From Paenibacillus monticola (lineage in GTDB: Bacteria; Bacillota; Bacilli; Paenibacillales; Paenibacillaceae), in assembly GCF_009664975.1 (NCBI RefSeq), contig NZ_WJXB01000003.1:248001-312000 (forward strand): a DNA stretch of 64,000 nucleotides. Direction: 5' to 3'. Position numbers and translations under genes: made by a program. Position 1 is the stretch's first letter. Every line of letters begins with the position of its first letter. This document shows positions 16,549 to 26,351 of this stretch, one piece after another. The notes under the pieces were generated by a model, which was not told the origin of the DNA, did not search any database, and saw nothing but the letters and a program-made list of their open reading frames with translations.

Positions 16549-17158
16549 CGCGATTCCCCCCTTTAACTTTGGAGCCAATCTTGTTCTCACGCCCCTCAAC
16601 TATCTTCACGATATTAATCCGATGCCTCCAGAAGGCAAAAGCTGCAATAATGATACTGGTCCAGAGTACCGGTTGTGTAAAACCGATCACCAGTAAGAAG
16701 ATCGGTGTCAACGCAACCAAAATAAGCGAGCCTAGCGATACATAACGGGTTATGAAAATAGCCAGGATGGCGATGACACCAGCGAGCAGCGCAGGCCATA
16801 AACAAAGCGTGATCAACACGCCGATCGTAGTAGCGATGCCTTTACCGCCGCGAAAATGAAAGTAAAGCGGCCAATTATGACCAATAATAGCGGCGATCCC
16901 GCATATTGCGGCAACCCACGTTCCCCAGCCGCCGACCCACGTTCCAAGCCAAATAGCCACGACTCCCTTCAATACATCCAAGACCAGCACCATGATTGCG
17001 GGTCCTTTTCCTAGAACCCGCAATGTATTGGTAGCTCCCGCATTGCCGCTTCCGTACTGACGGATATCAATTCCTTTCAGAAACTTGGCAAACAACACAC
17101 TGAAGCTGATAGAGCCTAGCAGATAGCTTGCAACGATAACCAGAAGTTCAAGCGCCAC
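16541..17158 (-). CDS. plsY: Acyl-phosphate:glycerol-3-phosphate acyltransferase PlsY
   Basis: 205 residues, about five transmembrane segments. Forms 1-acyl-glycerol-3-phosphate from acyl-phosphate and glycerol-3-phosphate. Conserved loops GSGNAGATNTLRVLG and FHFRGGKGIATTIG are present. It precedes gpsA with an 8-nt overlap; der ends 12 nt upstream of its start. Confidence 0.95.
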   Translation of the reverse strand: MALELLVIVASYLLGSISFSVLFAKFLKGIDIRQYGSGNAGATNTLRVLGKGPAIMVLVLDVLKGVVAIWLGTWVGGWGTWVAAICGIAAIIGHNWPLYFHFRGGKGIATTIGVLITLCLWPALLAGVIAILAIFITRYVSLGSLILVALTPIFLLVIGFTQPVLWTSIIIAAFAFWRHRINIVKIVEGRENKIGSKVKGGNRVV

Positions 17159-17170
17159 ACTTCTTCTCCC

Positions 17171-18499
17171 CTAACTTTCGTTTTCGGATTTACGCCGCGT
17201 AAAGAGTCGGATCGGCGTTCCTTCAAAATTAAACGCTGCGCGGATTTTGTTCTCCAAATAACGTTCATAGGAGAAATGCATCAGCGATGGATCATTAACG
17301 AATACCACAATGGTTGGTGGTTTAGTCGCAACCTGTGTTACATAGTTAATCCGCAAGCGCCGGCCCTTATCTGTAGGTGGAGGATTGATGGCGATTGCAT
17401 CGGATACAACGTCATTAACCAAATGAGTGGTAATCCGCAGAGCATGCTGCTGAGACACGTGCTGCACAACCGGGAGCAGCTTTTGCAGACGCTGTTTCGT
17501 TAGTGCCGACAAAAAGACAATAGGTGCGTAACTCATGAACAAGAAGTGATCACGAATCTTTGTTTCAAAATTCTGCATTGTCTTATCATCTTTTTCAAGA
17601 ATGGCATCCCATTTATTAACAACAAAAATAGACGCCTTTCCTGCCTCATGCGCATAACCGGCGATATGCTTGTCCTGGTCGATAATGCCTTCTTCGCCAT
17701 TAATAAGCACTAGCACCACATCGGCGCGCTCAATAGCCCGCATAGCGCGCATAACGCTGTATTTTTCCACGTTTTCATATACTTTGCCTTTTTTGCGCAT
17801 ACCTGCAGTATCGATAAGGACATAACGTTGTCCATCCCGTTCAAAAGGAGTATCAATCGCATCGCGTGTCGTGCCTGCGATTTCACTAACGATTACTCGT
17901 TCTTCCCCCAAAATCGCGTTCACAAGGGACGATTTACCTACATTCGGACGGCCGATTAAAGCCACACGAATAATATCATCATCATATTCAATATCCTCTT
18001 TCTCTGGCAGACGCTCGACAACAGCATCCAGCATATCGCCAAGTCCGGTGCCATGGCTTCCGGAAATACCAAAAGGTTCACCAAATCCAAGGCTATAGAA
18101 TTCATAAATATCATCTGAACGCTTCATATTATCCACTTTATTAATCGCAAGCACGATCGGCTTACCTGAACGGAACAACATCTGTGCTACTTCTTCATCT
18201 GCATTCGTCAGTCCACTCTTCGCGTCGCACATAAATACGATGACATCTGCTTCCTCAATCGCTAATTCTGCCTGAGCACGAATCGATTTAAGAATAGCGT
18301 CTTCACCGTCAATTTCAATACCTCCAGTATCAATTACACTGAAAGACTTGCCGTTCCAATCTGAAATACCATATATCCGGTCACGTGTAATGCCCGGCTT
18401 ATCCTCTACAATGGCCATTCTTTCGCCGATCAGCCGATTGAAAATAGTCGATTTTCCGACGTTAGGCCTCCCAACGATTGCCACAACGGGTCTTGCCAT
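17171..18499 (-). CDS. der: Ribosome biogenesis GTPase Der (EngA)
   Basis: 442 residues from ATG 18499 (AGGAGG 7 nt upstream). Two tandem G domains, each with a P-loop GRPNVGKS (near residues 10 and 185), DTGG/DTAG switch II motifs and NKVD/NKWD, then a C-terminal KH-like domain. Acts in 50S subunit assembly. The order der-plsY-gpsA is common in Paenibacillus and resembles the B. subtilis yphC-gpsA block. Confidence 0.97.
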   Translation of the reverse strand: MARPVVAIVGRPNVGKSTIFNRLIGERMAIVEDKPGITRDRIYGISDWNGKSFSVIDTGGIEIDGEDAILKSIRAQAELAIEEADVIVFMCDAKSGLTNADEEVAQMLFRSGKPIVLAINKVDNMKRSDDIYEFYSLGFGEPFGISGSHGTGLGDMLDAVVERLPEKEDIEYDDDIIRVALIGRPNVGKSSLVNAILGEERVIVSEIAGTTRDAIDTPFERDGQRYVLIDTAGMRKKGKVYENVEKYSVMRAMRAIERADVVLVLINGEEGIIDQDKHIAGYAHEAGKASIFVVNKWDAILEKDDKTMQNFETKIRDHFLFMSYAPIVFLSALTKQRLQKLLPVVQHVSQQHALRITTHLVNDVVSDAIAINPPPTDKGRRLRINYVTQVATKPPTIVVFVNDPSLMHFSYERYLENKIRAAFNFEGTPIRLFTRRKSENES

Positions 18500-18620
18500 A
18501 TCCATTCCTCCTGTCTTCCTTACGTTAATCATCATAGCAAAAAACAATATAATTGGCTAACGCATGTAATTAGCCATTATAAGCATATAAATGAAACCTA
18601 TACTTTATTGATACTGTAAA

Positions 18621-18660
18621 AACACAATCGGCGAACCCCCGTATCGAGGGTTCGCCGATT
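18621..18660 (-). terminator. Terminator after rpsA
   Basis: A near-perfect 15-bp inverted repeat (AATCGGCGAACCC.../...GGGTTCGCCGATT) followed by GTGTTTTT on the minus strand, about 25 nt after the rpsA stop. Confidence 0.88.
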
Positions 18661-18685
18661 ACTTTACCCGGTATGCTTTAAGGGA

Positions 18686-20035
18686 TTAGTTGTTACCCTT
18701 AAATTTGTCGAGCTTATCTCCAAAACGTTCAGCAAGTGTAAAGCTAAGGCCTTCATTGCTAAGCGAGACATTCGGATTGTTAAGGACTTCTTTCGGTCCT
18801 CTGTCTCTGCTGCTGTTGTTGCTACGTTCAGGTCTAGCTGAAGGAGCTGGAGCTTCTTCAGTTTCTTTGATGCTCAAGCTAACGCGTTTTTCAGATGGGT
18901 TGAAGTCCAAAACTTTCACTTGTACTTCTTGTCCTTCTTTCAACACTTCATGTGGAGTGCCGATGTGCTTGTGGGAGATTTGGGAAATATGAACCAGACC
19001 TTCTACACCCGGAAGCAGTTCTACGAACGCTCCGAAGTTCACAAGACGTTTAACTTCACCTGTTACTACATCGCCGATGTTGATTTGGCCAGCAGCCGAA
19101 TCCCAAGGACCTGGAGCAGCAGCTTTGATACTAAGGCTGATTTTTCCTTTTTCAGGATCTACCTTAAGTACTTTTACGCGAACTACGTCGCCTTCGGACA
19201 CAACATCAGAAGGTTTTTCAACGTGGTTCCAAGCAATTTCAGATACATGCACTAGACCATCAACTCCGCCAACATCAACAAATGCGCCGAATTGGGTTAG
19301 ACGTTGTACAGTACCTTCAATGATTTGGCCTTCAGTTAATTCAGCCATAATCTTCAGCTTGTTGGCTTCGAACTCCTCTTCAAGTACTTCTTTCGCAGAA
19401 AGAATTACTTTACTGTTCTCACGGTCGAGTTCTTTCACCTTAACACGCAATGTACGGCCTTTGTAATCACTGAAATCTTCTACAAAGTGACGTTCAACCA
19501 TGGAAGCGGGAATAAATCCGCGCGCGCCAACATCCGCTACGAGGCCGCCTTTTACAACGTCTGCCACAGTAACTTCGAAAGCTTCCTGGGAAGCAAAATA
19601 CTTCTCAAGATCTTCCCATGATTTTTCGCTGTCAACTGCACGTTTGGAAAGTACAAGACTTTCCTTGTTGTCGTTGATGCTAACCACTTTGCATTCTACT
19701 TCTTGTCCAACTTCTACCGCTGCAGCGGCATTGTCCAATTGTACGGAGGACAATTCGCGAATCGGAATTACGCCGTCGTATTTATATCCAATGCTTACGT
19801 AAGCTTGGTTATCTTCGATTTTGACGATTATTCCTTTCACGGTATCGCCTTTTTTCAGAGTCATGATTTCCAAGTCCTCTTGATTAGTAATCTCTTCTTC
19901 GTTACCTGCAACAACTTCTTCTACAGCTCCGTTGCTTTCTTCTGTCACAGCGGATTCCACAGTTTCCGTCGCTTCTACGGTTTCGTTATTTTCAACGTTT
20001 TCCGCAGCTTCCTGATTTCTAATTTCTTCAGACAT
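18686..20035 (-). CDS. rpsA: 30S ribosomal protein S1 homologue (YpfD-type, four S1 domains)
   Basis: 449 residues. An acidic, low-complexity N-terminus of about 50 residues (repeated ETVE/VEEV) precedes four S1 RNA-binding domains, beginning near MTLKKGDTVKGIIVK, FEVTVADVVKGGLVADV, LTEGQIIEGTVQRL and QINIGDVVTGEVKRL. The fourth domain is followed by a charged, Ser/Arg-rich tail. Low-GC Firmicutes carry a short S1 homologue of this type rather than the six-domain E. coli protein. It lies between plsC and der. Confidence 0.92.
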   Translation of the reverse strand: MSEEIRNQEAAENVENNETVEATETVESAVTEESNGAVEEVVAGNEEEITNQEDLEIMTLKKGDTVKGIIVKIEDNQAYVSIGYKYDGVIPIRELSSVQLDNAAAAVEVGQEVECKVVSINDNKESLVLSKRAVDSEKSWEDLEKYFASQEAFEVTVADVVKGGLVADVGARGFIPASMVERHFVEDFSDYKGRTLRVKVKELDRENSKVILSAKEVLEEEFEANKLKIMAELTEGQIIEGTVQRLTQFGAFVDVGGVDGLVHVSEIAWNHVEKPSDVVSEGDVVRVKVLKVDPEKGKISLSIKAAAPGPWDSAAGQINIGDVVTGEVKRLVNFGAFVELLPGVEGLVHISQISHKHIGTPHEVLKEGQEVQVKVLDFNPSEKRVSLSIKETEEAPAPSARPERSNNSSRDRGPKEVLNNPNVSLSNEGLSFTLAERFGDKLDKFKGNN

Positions 20036-20146
20036 GTGATTACCCTCCTCGATTCAAAACCCCATTTATTTAAACCCGCGTAGAGCAGAGTTCAAAACAT
20101 TCATCATTTTTTAGAATACCACTTAAACTATAAGATAGTATGTTCC

Positions 20147-20172
20147 AAAAAATAGCGGCTATGCCGTTATTT
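20147..20172 (-). terminator. Terminator after plsC
   Basis: AAATAACGGC-ATA-GCCGCTATTT hairpin followed by six T on the minus strand. Confidence 0.8.
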
Positions 20173-20212
20173 AATTCAAAGTCACAGTAGCATTTGCGTT
20201 TACGTTTAAACC

Positions 20213-20800
20213 TTAATTAGCACTCGGCTTGCCGGTCTTTACCATCTCGTAGATGCGTCCCATAATTACATCGGTCACAGCCTCCAGAGAATCGCTTCCC
20301 GCTCCGTCGAATGAACTGAGATCAATGGGAGCCCCATAAATTACAGTCATTCGACGAAAGAGCTTATAGTGACCCACAATAGCAGCAGGCACTACAGCTG
20401 CACCACTTCGAAGAGCAAAACTTGCTGCGCCCTTCTTGGCAACGCCAGCATCAGAATTACGTGTTCCTTCCGGAAAGATGCCCATGACATTACCGCCACG
20501 AAGTGTTTTAAGGGCCGTTTTAATGGATTCCTTGCTTACACCACCACGCTTTACAGGAAAAGCTCCCACCTTCTTGATGATCCAGCCAAGTACAGGAATC
20601 TTAAAAAGTTCCGCTTTGGCCATATACTTCACCTGACGATCCAACTTAATTCCAATGGTTATGGGATCAAGCAAGCTGATGTGGTTGGCGCAGAGCAAAA
20701 CTCCGCCTTCTCTGGGCATATTCTCTTTCCCTACGATCTTAAGAGGGAAGACAATAGCATAAATAAAGCGTAGCAATCCTCGGCAAATTACATAAATCAT
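20213..20800 (-). CDS. plsC: 1-acyl-sn-glycerol-3-phosphate acyltransferase
   Basis: 195 residues. Contains the catalytic NHISLLD (HX4D) and FPEGTRNSD motifs, plus an N-terminal hydrophobic anchor. Adds the second acyl chain to make phosphatidic acid, downstream of PlsY in the same pathway. It overlaps the cmk stop by 4 nt. In many Bacilli cmk and plsC are adjacent as here. Confidence 0.94.
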   Translation of the reverse strand: MIYVICRGLLRFIYAIVFPLKIVGKENMPREGGVLLCANHISLLDPITIGIKLDRQVKYMAKAELFKIPVLGWIIKKVGAFPVKRGGVSKESIKTALKTLRGGNVMGIFPEGTRNSDAGVAKKGAASFALRSGAAVVPAAIVGHYKLFRRMTVIYGAPIDLSSFDGAGSDSLEAVTDVIMGRIYEMVKTGKPSAN

Positions 20801-21507
20801 AAATGATTTCTCTCCCCGTCAACATGAGATCTACATTGGGATACAATGGCTTCTACAACTTGATTGATATCCATTAATGTCGTGTCAAGAAGAATCGCAT
20901 CCTCTGCACGGCGCAACGGTGAAATCTCCCGTCCTTCATCAAGACGGTCCCGCCGGGCAATATCTTGTTCAAGCTGCTGCAGCGTCACTTGTTCCGCATC
21001 ACTCAATTCGTTAAAACGGCGGAGAGCCCGTTCCTCCACGCTTGCCGTCATGAATATCTTCACTTCGGCATCCGGCAGCACGGTCGTACCGATATCGCGG
21101 CCATCCATCACAACTCCCTTGCGAAGCGCCATCTGGCGTTGCAAATGACTAAGTCTGGATCTTACACCCTCGATCTTCGAATACTGCGATACTAGACCGC
21201 TGACCTTCTGGCTGCGAATATGCGGGGTTACGTCTTCCCCATTAATAAGTACCTTCTGCACATCTTTCTCCGGAATTAACTCAATCACCATATCGCGTAC
21301 CCATTGGTCCACTATATCTTGATCTTCCGGTGCTATGCCCTCACGAATCATATACCAGGTTATAGCCCGGTACATAGCTCCAGTATCGACATAAATATAA
21401 GACAGCTTCTGTGCTACCAATCGGGCTACAGTACTCTTGCCTGCCCCGGCAGGTCCGTCGATGGCGACGTTAATTTTGTCATAAGTATGTGTACCCTGCC
21501 TATCCAA
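20797..21507 (-). CDS. cmk: Cytidylate kinase
   Basis: 236 residues from a TTG at 21507, chosen because AGGAGG lies 9 nt upstream; the frame remains open to 21567. Phosphorylates CMP/dCMP. P-loop DGPAGAGKSTVARLVA, then VDTGAMYRAITWY and MDGRDIGTTVLP are typical. The 337-base gap 21508-21844 to the next gene contains the PilZ gene terminator, a small hairpin near 21675-21691 and no gene I can support. Confidence 0.94.
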   Translation of the reverse strand: MDRQGTHTYDKINVAIDGPAGAGKSTVARLVAQKLSYIYVDTGAMYRAITWYMIREGIAPEDQDIVDQWVRDMVIELIPEKDVQKVLINGEDVTPHIRSQKVSGLVSQYSKIEGVRSRLSHLQRQMALRKGVVMDGRDIGTTVLPDAEVKIFMTASVEERALRRFNELSDAEQVTLQQLEQDIARRDRLDEGREISPLRRAEDAILLDTTLMDINQVVEAIVSQCRSHVDGERNHL

Positions 21508-21751
21508 CGGGGCATTCCTCCTCAAACACTCTTTCATAAAGAAGAAACGACTTAACTCGTCTTTCAAAAGACGGCGTCCATTTCTCGTGAAAATATTAGC
21601 AAAGTATAGCGAAAAATGTATACTTACTAATCATTTATGGAAAACGCCTATCGACGCATATCCATGGAGTCTGACCGCGAAAATGCGGTAGTTTATTCAT
21701 GCAATATCAGAAGGCATACTCAAATTTGTTATGCTTACTAATATTATCAAG

Positions 21752-21772
21752 AAAAAAGCAGGCATTGCCTGC
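21752..21772 (-). terminator. Terminator after the PilZ gene
   Basis: GCAGGC-AAT-GCCTGC hairpin with six T on the minus strand. Confidence 0.85.
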
Positions 21773-21844
21773 AACATATAAAATTATACCACAGTTTGTA
21801 CGTCAGTGCAAAATCGCATAGACTATAAGATATGCAAAAAAACA

Positions 21845-22513
21845 TTACCGGTTGCGAAAATCGAACTGACGCTCGAAGCAATAACGGATAATTTTTTGGC
21901 GTTCTGTATCGGAAATAGCAGCAAATTTCAGCATCACCAAATTACGCCCATTCTCCAATTCTTTAATCCGGACAATTTCCCCTTCAAAATAAACATGCTC
22001 TGAACTTCCGTTCCGATAGGGCACCAGCAGCCAGCAGAGCAGTCTGCCGCCTAAGTCCAGCTTCACTTTGGTATCGCTGAGAAACGAGGTTCCACCACCT
22101 CCGATATCATCTGTCCGCACTAGAAATCGGCTGCCGTTGTGATCCTTCACCGCTAGCTCAAGCTCGGCACTTACGCGAAAGAAGCTTCGTCTCTGAATCT
22201 TGAAAACAGAATCCACATCTGGCTTTCGCACCTTGACCATACGGATTACATCTTCTCTAAAACCAACTACATGAGTATTAAAAAAATTCTTAACTCCACC
22301 CTCAGTGATAAAATAAACGGAAAGCTCGTCTCCCATAAACAGCTTTTTAAGCCGCCCATTGCCTTCCTGCATCGGAATTTCGATCAGGAAGGCTTCTTCC
22401 TCTATCTCTGCAATTCTCGATTTATATTCAATTTCAGATTCAGCAGCGTCACTGGAGGCTACTTGAATGTATAAATAATCGTTAATTTTCGGATACAAAC
22501 GTGTCACCGCCAC
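21845..22513 (-). CDS. ypfA: PilZ-domain c-di-GMP receptor, YpfA/YcgR-like flagellar brake
   Basis: 222 residues. An N-terminal YcgR-like beta domain (about 1-95) precedes a PilZ domain that starts at QRRSFFRVSAEL (the RxxxR type arginine motif) and continues with DIGGGGTSF in the place of D/NxSxxG. Binding of c-di-GMP to such proteins slows flagellar rotation. Start is GTG 22513 with a weak site; a GTG two codons later is possible. Located next to cmk as ypfA is in B. subtilis. It links to the c-di-GMP riboswitch at 33983. Confidence 0.87.
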   Translation of the reverse strand: MAVTRLYPKINDYLYIQVASSDAAESEIEYKSRIAEIEEEAFLIEIPMQEGNGRLKKLFMGDELSVYFITEGGVKNFFNTHVVGFREDVIRMVKVRKPDVDSVFKIQRRSFFRVSAELELAVKDHNGSRFLVRTDDIGGGGTSFLSDTKVKLDLGGRLLCWLLVPYRNGSSEHVYFEGEIVRIKELENGRNLVMLKFAAISDTERQKIIRYCFERQFDFRNR

Positions 22514-22596
22514 ATGAGTTAGTAATATGTCTAAGGATGATTATAGCATGGCGGTTTATAACCCGGGTGAGAAATATTATTAGCTGCTCAAACAGC

Positions 22597-22630
22597 AAAA
22601 AGGGCAGCAGCCGATTTAGCGGATGTGCCC
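22597..22630 (-). terminator. Terminator after ypeB
   Basis: GGGCA...TGCCC stem with an inner CCG/CGG pairing and TTTTT on the minus strand. Confidence 0.7.
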
Positions 22631-22668
22631 TGTACTATTCTGAAAACAATTACTGAAAGTGTGAGTTT

Positions 22669-24027
22669 TTATTTATCCTGAGCCCCTGAAGAAGTTCTGA
22701 TTTCTTCTACGGATTCTTCATTTCCATCCGCTGAATTCAGATAAATCCGGTACTTCGAGCCATTTATTTTGCCGCCGAACTCATAGGTCAACAGCTCGAC
22801 AGAATCTTCATTTTCAATCCAGGCCAGCCGGTTATATAACTCCTTGAAATCTGGGTTCAGCATTTTTCTAGCTTCCGCTAGAGAAAGTTTTGGCTTAGGA
22901 ATGACCCTATTCTCCTGATGCTCATTAACATAATCACTGGCTTGAAATCCGGTAGCCTCACCGGTATCCAACCCCACGCGAACCGTCAATTTCTCCGGAT
23001 AGATCAATACACCCTCACGGCTCGTAACAAAGGTTAAATTGCCCATATTGTCGTATCTGTCAGCACTAACTGCTGTCATGTTTGGAAAGCCCTTTTGCTT
23101 TAGAAACTGTTCTGATTTGCTGACAGCATTTTTCATGGATACTTTGGCTGGACCCACTTCACGATTATCATTGTAAGAAATCAGCAATCCCCCTTTAGTT
23201 GTAAAATCCATGCTGATGGACTGCTTATTATTCGCAGCTTTGACTGTAGCTGTGTAAGAAGGCCATTCTGTGCCTTTTCCATTCTCCTTAACATCTACCT
23301 TGGCATTGGAGCCTAAACCGGCAAATTTAATTGCCTTGCGTTTGATGTCTTCCGCTGTTACCGGAGTGCCCCCCAGCTTCTTGACTGAACGCTTATCATA
23401 AATACTGGCTACAGAAGGACCCCAGTCTAGCTCCGGGTATGCAGACACTCGTTTATCGACTGTTTTGAAGCCATCAATAATTGTATTGTCCTCTGCTTTG
23501 TTTTCCGTCGCCAGGGCCGTTTCGACATCCATCCAACGCAGCCGATTGCTGATGACTTTGTTCTGCACTTCTTGTAGATCCTTGGAAATTTCCCCTGAAT
23601 TCGTATACAGTGCTTTCAAATTCCCCAATTCGGCTTCTGTGAGAGGTTTCTTGGTAAAATCGCGGACCGCCGCTTTGTAGGAAAAGTTAGAGATTTTGGA
23701 GAGGAATTCCTCCGTCTTACTAAATGGTAGCAGTGTTAGTGGAAGTTGGTTAATTTCATTCTGCGCCTCACTGGTCAACCGCCACACGTTCACTAGACCC
23801 TTCCGGTGCATCCCGTTTGAGGTAGTGTTAACAGCCAGCGTGTTACCAAGTTCTCCATGAAGTCGTTCCACGTGATAGGACAGATCATGAAAGGCACGTT
23901 GGTATTGATTCTCCGCCTTAATTAGGATTGAATTCTTCTCCTGATTTTCCTGATATCCCCAAACTAGCGCTCCGAGTAGCAGCAATGCAGTGAGCGGAAA
24001 CATTACAGCACTTAATCTTTTGTACAT
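22669..24027 (-). CDS. ypeB: Germination protein YpeB
   Basis: 452 residues. One N-terminal transmembrane segment (about 8-25), a long helical region, then PepSY-type repeats (for example KLSLAEARKMLNPDFKEL). YpeB protects and localises the spore cortex lytic enzyme SleB in the inner spore membrane. In B. subtilis sleB lies directly upstream of ypeB. Here there is no sleB: the 300 nt upstream hold only a 54-residue zinc-ribbon-like ORF. SleB must be encoded elsewhere or replaced. Confidence 0.9.
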   Translation of the reverse strand: MYKRLSAVMFPLTALLLLGALVWGYQENQEKNSILIKAENQYQRAFHDLSYHVERLHGELGNTLAVNTTSNGMHRKGLVNVWRLTSEAQNEINQLPLTLLPFSKTEEFLSKISNFSYKAAVRDFTKKPLTEAELGNLKALYTNSGEISKDLQEVQNKVISNRLRWMDVETALATENKAEDNTIIDGFKTVDKRVSAYPELDWGPSVASIYDKRSVKKLGGTPVTAEDIKRKAIKFAGLGSNAKVDVKENGKGTEWPSYTATVKAANNKQSISMDFTTKGGLLISYNDNREVGPAKVSMKNAVSKSEQFLKQKGFPNMTAVSADRYDNMGNLTFVTSREGVLIYPEKLTVRVGLDTGEATGFQASDYVNEHQENRVIPKPKLSLAEARKMLNPDFKELYNRLAWIENEDSVELLTYEFGGKINGSKYRIYLNSADGNEESVEEIRTSSGAQDK

Positions 24028-24087
24028 AGGGATGCAAGACTCCTTTCGGTAGCTGATTGCCGTTAGTTTGACAATAACTGTGAAGTC

Positions 24088-24252
24088 TTATACACCTTTT
24101 TGTAATCCCACCCGCTCTTCAATCTCGAAACCGGTGTTATTGCTGCACAAACATTGTTTAAACCCTGTTTCAATGATTCCCTGCTCCTTACTGCCTCTTA
24201 ATATGTAGCTCTCGCCGCACTGCTTGCAAACAATACGTACTTTTACACGCAA
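24088..24252 (-). CDS. Small zinc-ribbon-like protein (54 residues)
   Basis: An intact short frame from TTG 24252 to TAA 24088 reads MRVKVRIVCKQCGES, then YILRGSKEQGIIETGFKQCLC, then SNNTGFEIEERVGLQKGV. Cysteines at 9, 12, 34 and 36 form a CxxC...CxC pair that looks like a treble-clef or zinc ribbon. GAGGTG lies 8 nt before the TTG. It is upstream of ypeB and may be cotranscribed with it. No family recognised. The regular cysteine spacing and usable ribosome binding site favour a real gene. Confidence 0.6.
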   Translation of the reverse strand: MRVKVRIVCKQCGESYILRGSKEQGIIETGFKQCLCSNNTGFEIEERVGLQKGV

Positions 24253-24327
24253 AAAAAAGACACCTCGCTCCTCTCTGGAATTCCTCGCTAACGGAACTAT
24301 CCTTCAGAATAAGTGTGTCCATCTCTA

Positions 24328-25023
24328 TTATAGCTTAACCTCTTCCTCACGCTTCAGGAAACGGAAAGGAGATCGGCTATTAGCACGTGCCACTTTACCC
24401 ATGCCTCCATACCACAAAAAGGTCATTAGAGGCACAATAAACCAGATCCAGTAATTGGCTGTTGTACTCAGAATAAAGTCGTATATCCCATGCCACATTA
24501 AGGGCAATAGTAAGGAGATTAGCAAAATCCCCTTCGTCTTAACTCCCTTGGAAAATTTGGCTCTTCCCATATGATAGCCCATAATCACTCCAAACATGGC
24601 ATGTCCTGAAACAGGAAGCAGCGCCCTCATAAACATGGAGGCTACCGAGGCATGGCTATACCAAGCGTACATTACATTCTCTATTGTTGCGAAGCCTAGC
24701 GAAATCGCTACGGCATATAGTATCCCATCATATGGCTCGTCAAATTCGGTATGATTATAAATCATATGATACAGTACAAACCATTTCAAACATTCTTCCA
24801 CCCCGGAGGATATGAGAAAGGAATCTACATAAGGACCACCATTCAAGCCCAGGACGAGACCTCTCTGAATAATCATTACCGGAAAAACAATCAGAAAGCC
24901 CAGTAGAAATACCTTGATAACCATATGAAGTGGCTCTTGATCATACTTATCCTTCAGATAGAAAAAGGTCAGCAGAGCAAGTCCCGGTGCTACTGCTGAC
25001 GAAATGACCGATAACAAAAGCAC
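24328..25023 (-). CDS. prsW: PrsW-type intramembrane protease
   Basis: 231 residues with seven or eight hydrophobic segments. Family motifs: GVEECLKW (the EExxK type glutamates), FATIENVMY, SGHAMFGVIMGYHMG and LMWHGIYDF. In B. subtilis PrsW makes the first cut in the anti-sigma factor RsiW, releasing sigma W. Start GTG 25023 with GGAGG. It is near ypeB as in B. subtilis (ypdC). Substrate here unknown. Confidence 0.9.
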   Translation of the reverse strand: MLLLSVISSAVAPGLALLTFFYLKDKYDQEPLHMVIKVFLLGFLIVFPVMIIQRGLVLGLNGGPYVDSFLISSGVEECLKWFVLYHMIYNHTEFDEPYDGILYAVAISLGFATIENVMYAWYSHASVASMFMRALLPVSGHAMFGVIMGYHMGRAKFSKGVKTKGILLISLLLPLMWHGIYDFILSTTANYWIWFIVPLMTFLWYGGMGKVARANSRSPFRFLKREEEVKL

Positions 25024-25081
25024 CGAATAACCTCCCCGTAACCTAAAAGCTCAAATCTACAGAATTTAGAATACGTCTACT

Positions 25082-25123
25082 GAAAGAAAAGGGCTGATTA
25101 GCAACAACCATTCCTCAGCCCTT
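25082..25123 (-). terminator. Terminator after the mecA-type gene
   Basis: AAGGGCTGA...TCAGCCCTT stem with a 17-nt loop and TTTTCTTTC on the minus strand. Confidence 0.75.
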
Positions 25124-25132
25124 CCTTACGCC

Positions 25133-25747
25133 TTATTCCTGACGTTTAAAATGAGTACACAATAGCTGTACAGCGTTCTCCGCCATGATAGTCTTTCCAT
25201 ATTCGTCCAGTACAGACTCAGTAACCGGTGATGAATCAGCAAATTCGGCTAAAACAGCAACAAGACCTGACAACGCAGCTTCTTCAAATTCTTTTGGATC
25301 AAAGTAAAGATACCATTTATCATTATAAGAATACAGCTTCCCCTGGGTAGTAATATTGCCGATGAGCACATGAGCCGCTTCAACTAGAACTTCAAAATCG
25401 CGGAATGCATATACAATGGAGTCGCTTTGTTCAAGGGTAACTTCCATTTCGTAAATCTCTTCAGGCAATTCTTCTTCCCCAGACGCACCGTACTGATGAT
25501 GATCATATTTTCCTCGGGTCACTATAACGACCATGCCTTGCGCGGGCAAAGCGAAAACTTCCACAGCTAGCGGACCGGTAGCGTCAAAACCGAGTTCACT
25601 GTACGCTTGATCCATCATTTCCGTAAACAGGTCGTGTACCTTAGGAACTTCCTGCCACATGTCTTCCTTCTGGATGCCCCGCTCGCTCAGGTCGTCAAAA
25701 GTGAGGAAAATCCGTATCTTATCTTGACTTAATCGCTCTATTCTCAT
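25133..25747 (-). CDS. mecA: Adaptor protein MecA/YpbH family
   Basis: 204 residues from ATG 25747 (AGGAGG 8 nt upstream): MRIERLSQDKIRIFLTFDDL is the MecA N-terminal recognition domain. A short acidic linker (GEEELPEEIYEME) leads to the C-terminal domain that binds ClpC. Such adaptors deliver ComK and other substrates to ClpCP. Since ypbG-, ypbE- and ypbD-like genes lie nearby, this copy corresponds by position to B. subtilis ypbH (mecB). Confidence 0.88.
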   Translation of the reverse strand: MRIERLSQDKIRIFLTFDDLSERGIQKEDMWQEVPKVHDLFTEMMDQAYSELGFDATGPLAVEVFALPAQGMVVIVTRGKYDHHQYGASGEEELPEEIYEMEVTLEQSDSIVYAFRDFEVLVEAAHVLIGNITTQGKLYSYNDKWYLYFDPKEFEEAALSGLVAVLAEFADSSPVTESVLDEYGKTIMAENAVQLLCTHFKRQE

Positions 25748-25906
25748 GACAGGATCCTCCTTTTGCAAGCTCATTTATTATAATGTATGATGAGTCCCGA
25801 GTAATGAGCCAAAAATGGTTACTATGTATGTATGTTATCATTTTGCCGCCACAAATGCACGTAAATAAATATTAAAAATAGCCTATAACTGAACTATGCA
25901 TTTTTT

Positions 25907-25953
25907 AAAAAAAAGAATCATTTTGTGGACTAACGCATCCCCAAAATGATTCT
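25907..25953 (-). terminator. Terminator after the 126-residue protein gene
   Basis: A 12-bp perfect stem AGAATCATTTTG/CAAAATGATTCT and seven T on the minus strand. Confidence 0.88.
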
Positions 25954-25970
25954 GCAGGAGTCGTTTATGG

Positions 25971-26351
25971 TTACAAACCCGGAATAGCCGTATGGGTCTC
26001 TTTTAGAATCTGCTCCACTTCGTGTTTCACGTCGGGGTTATTGCGTATAAAATCCTTTAGCATTTTCATATTAGATTCTTTAGATTTAGCTGAGGATTCG
26101 GCCTTATGTTCAGCATTTCCGCTCTTCGAATCATGCTTGCCTTCTCCTTGCGAATGGCTCGCTGAAGCAGCAGTGTTGCCAAAGCCCGTCATCGCCATAC
26201 CCAAAATTTTATCTTTCGCTTTATCCGCGGAACCGTTCATGTAACCGCTCGAATGACTAAGCGAGGACATCAAGGCATGCCGTTTTTTGGACATAATCAT
26301 ACTGGCAGCCGCGCCCATCAGTACTCCGCAAAAAAATGACGAAGTGTTCAT
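25971..26351 (-). CDS. YtxH-like small membrane protein of unknown function
   Basis: 126 residues from ATG 26351 (AAGGAGG, 8 nt spacing). An N-terminal hydrophobic segment, SFFCGVLMGAAASMIMS, is followed by a polar Ser/Lys/His-rich middle and a charged C-terminal helix (LKDFIRNNPDVKHEVEQIL). The layout resembles YtxH-type proteins but I see no certain family match. Divergent from the deacetylase gene across an 85-nt gap. Confidence 0.7.
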   Translation of the reverse strand: MNTSSFFCGVLMGAAASMIMSKKRHALMSSLSHSSGYMNGSADKAKDKILGMAMTGFGNTAASASHSQGEGKHDSKSGNAEHKAESSAKSKESNMKMLKDFIRNNPDVKHEVEQILKETHTAIPGL

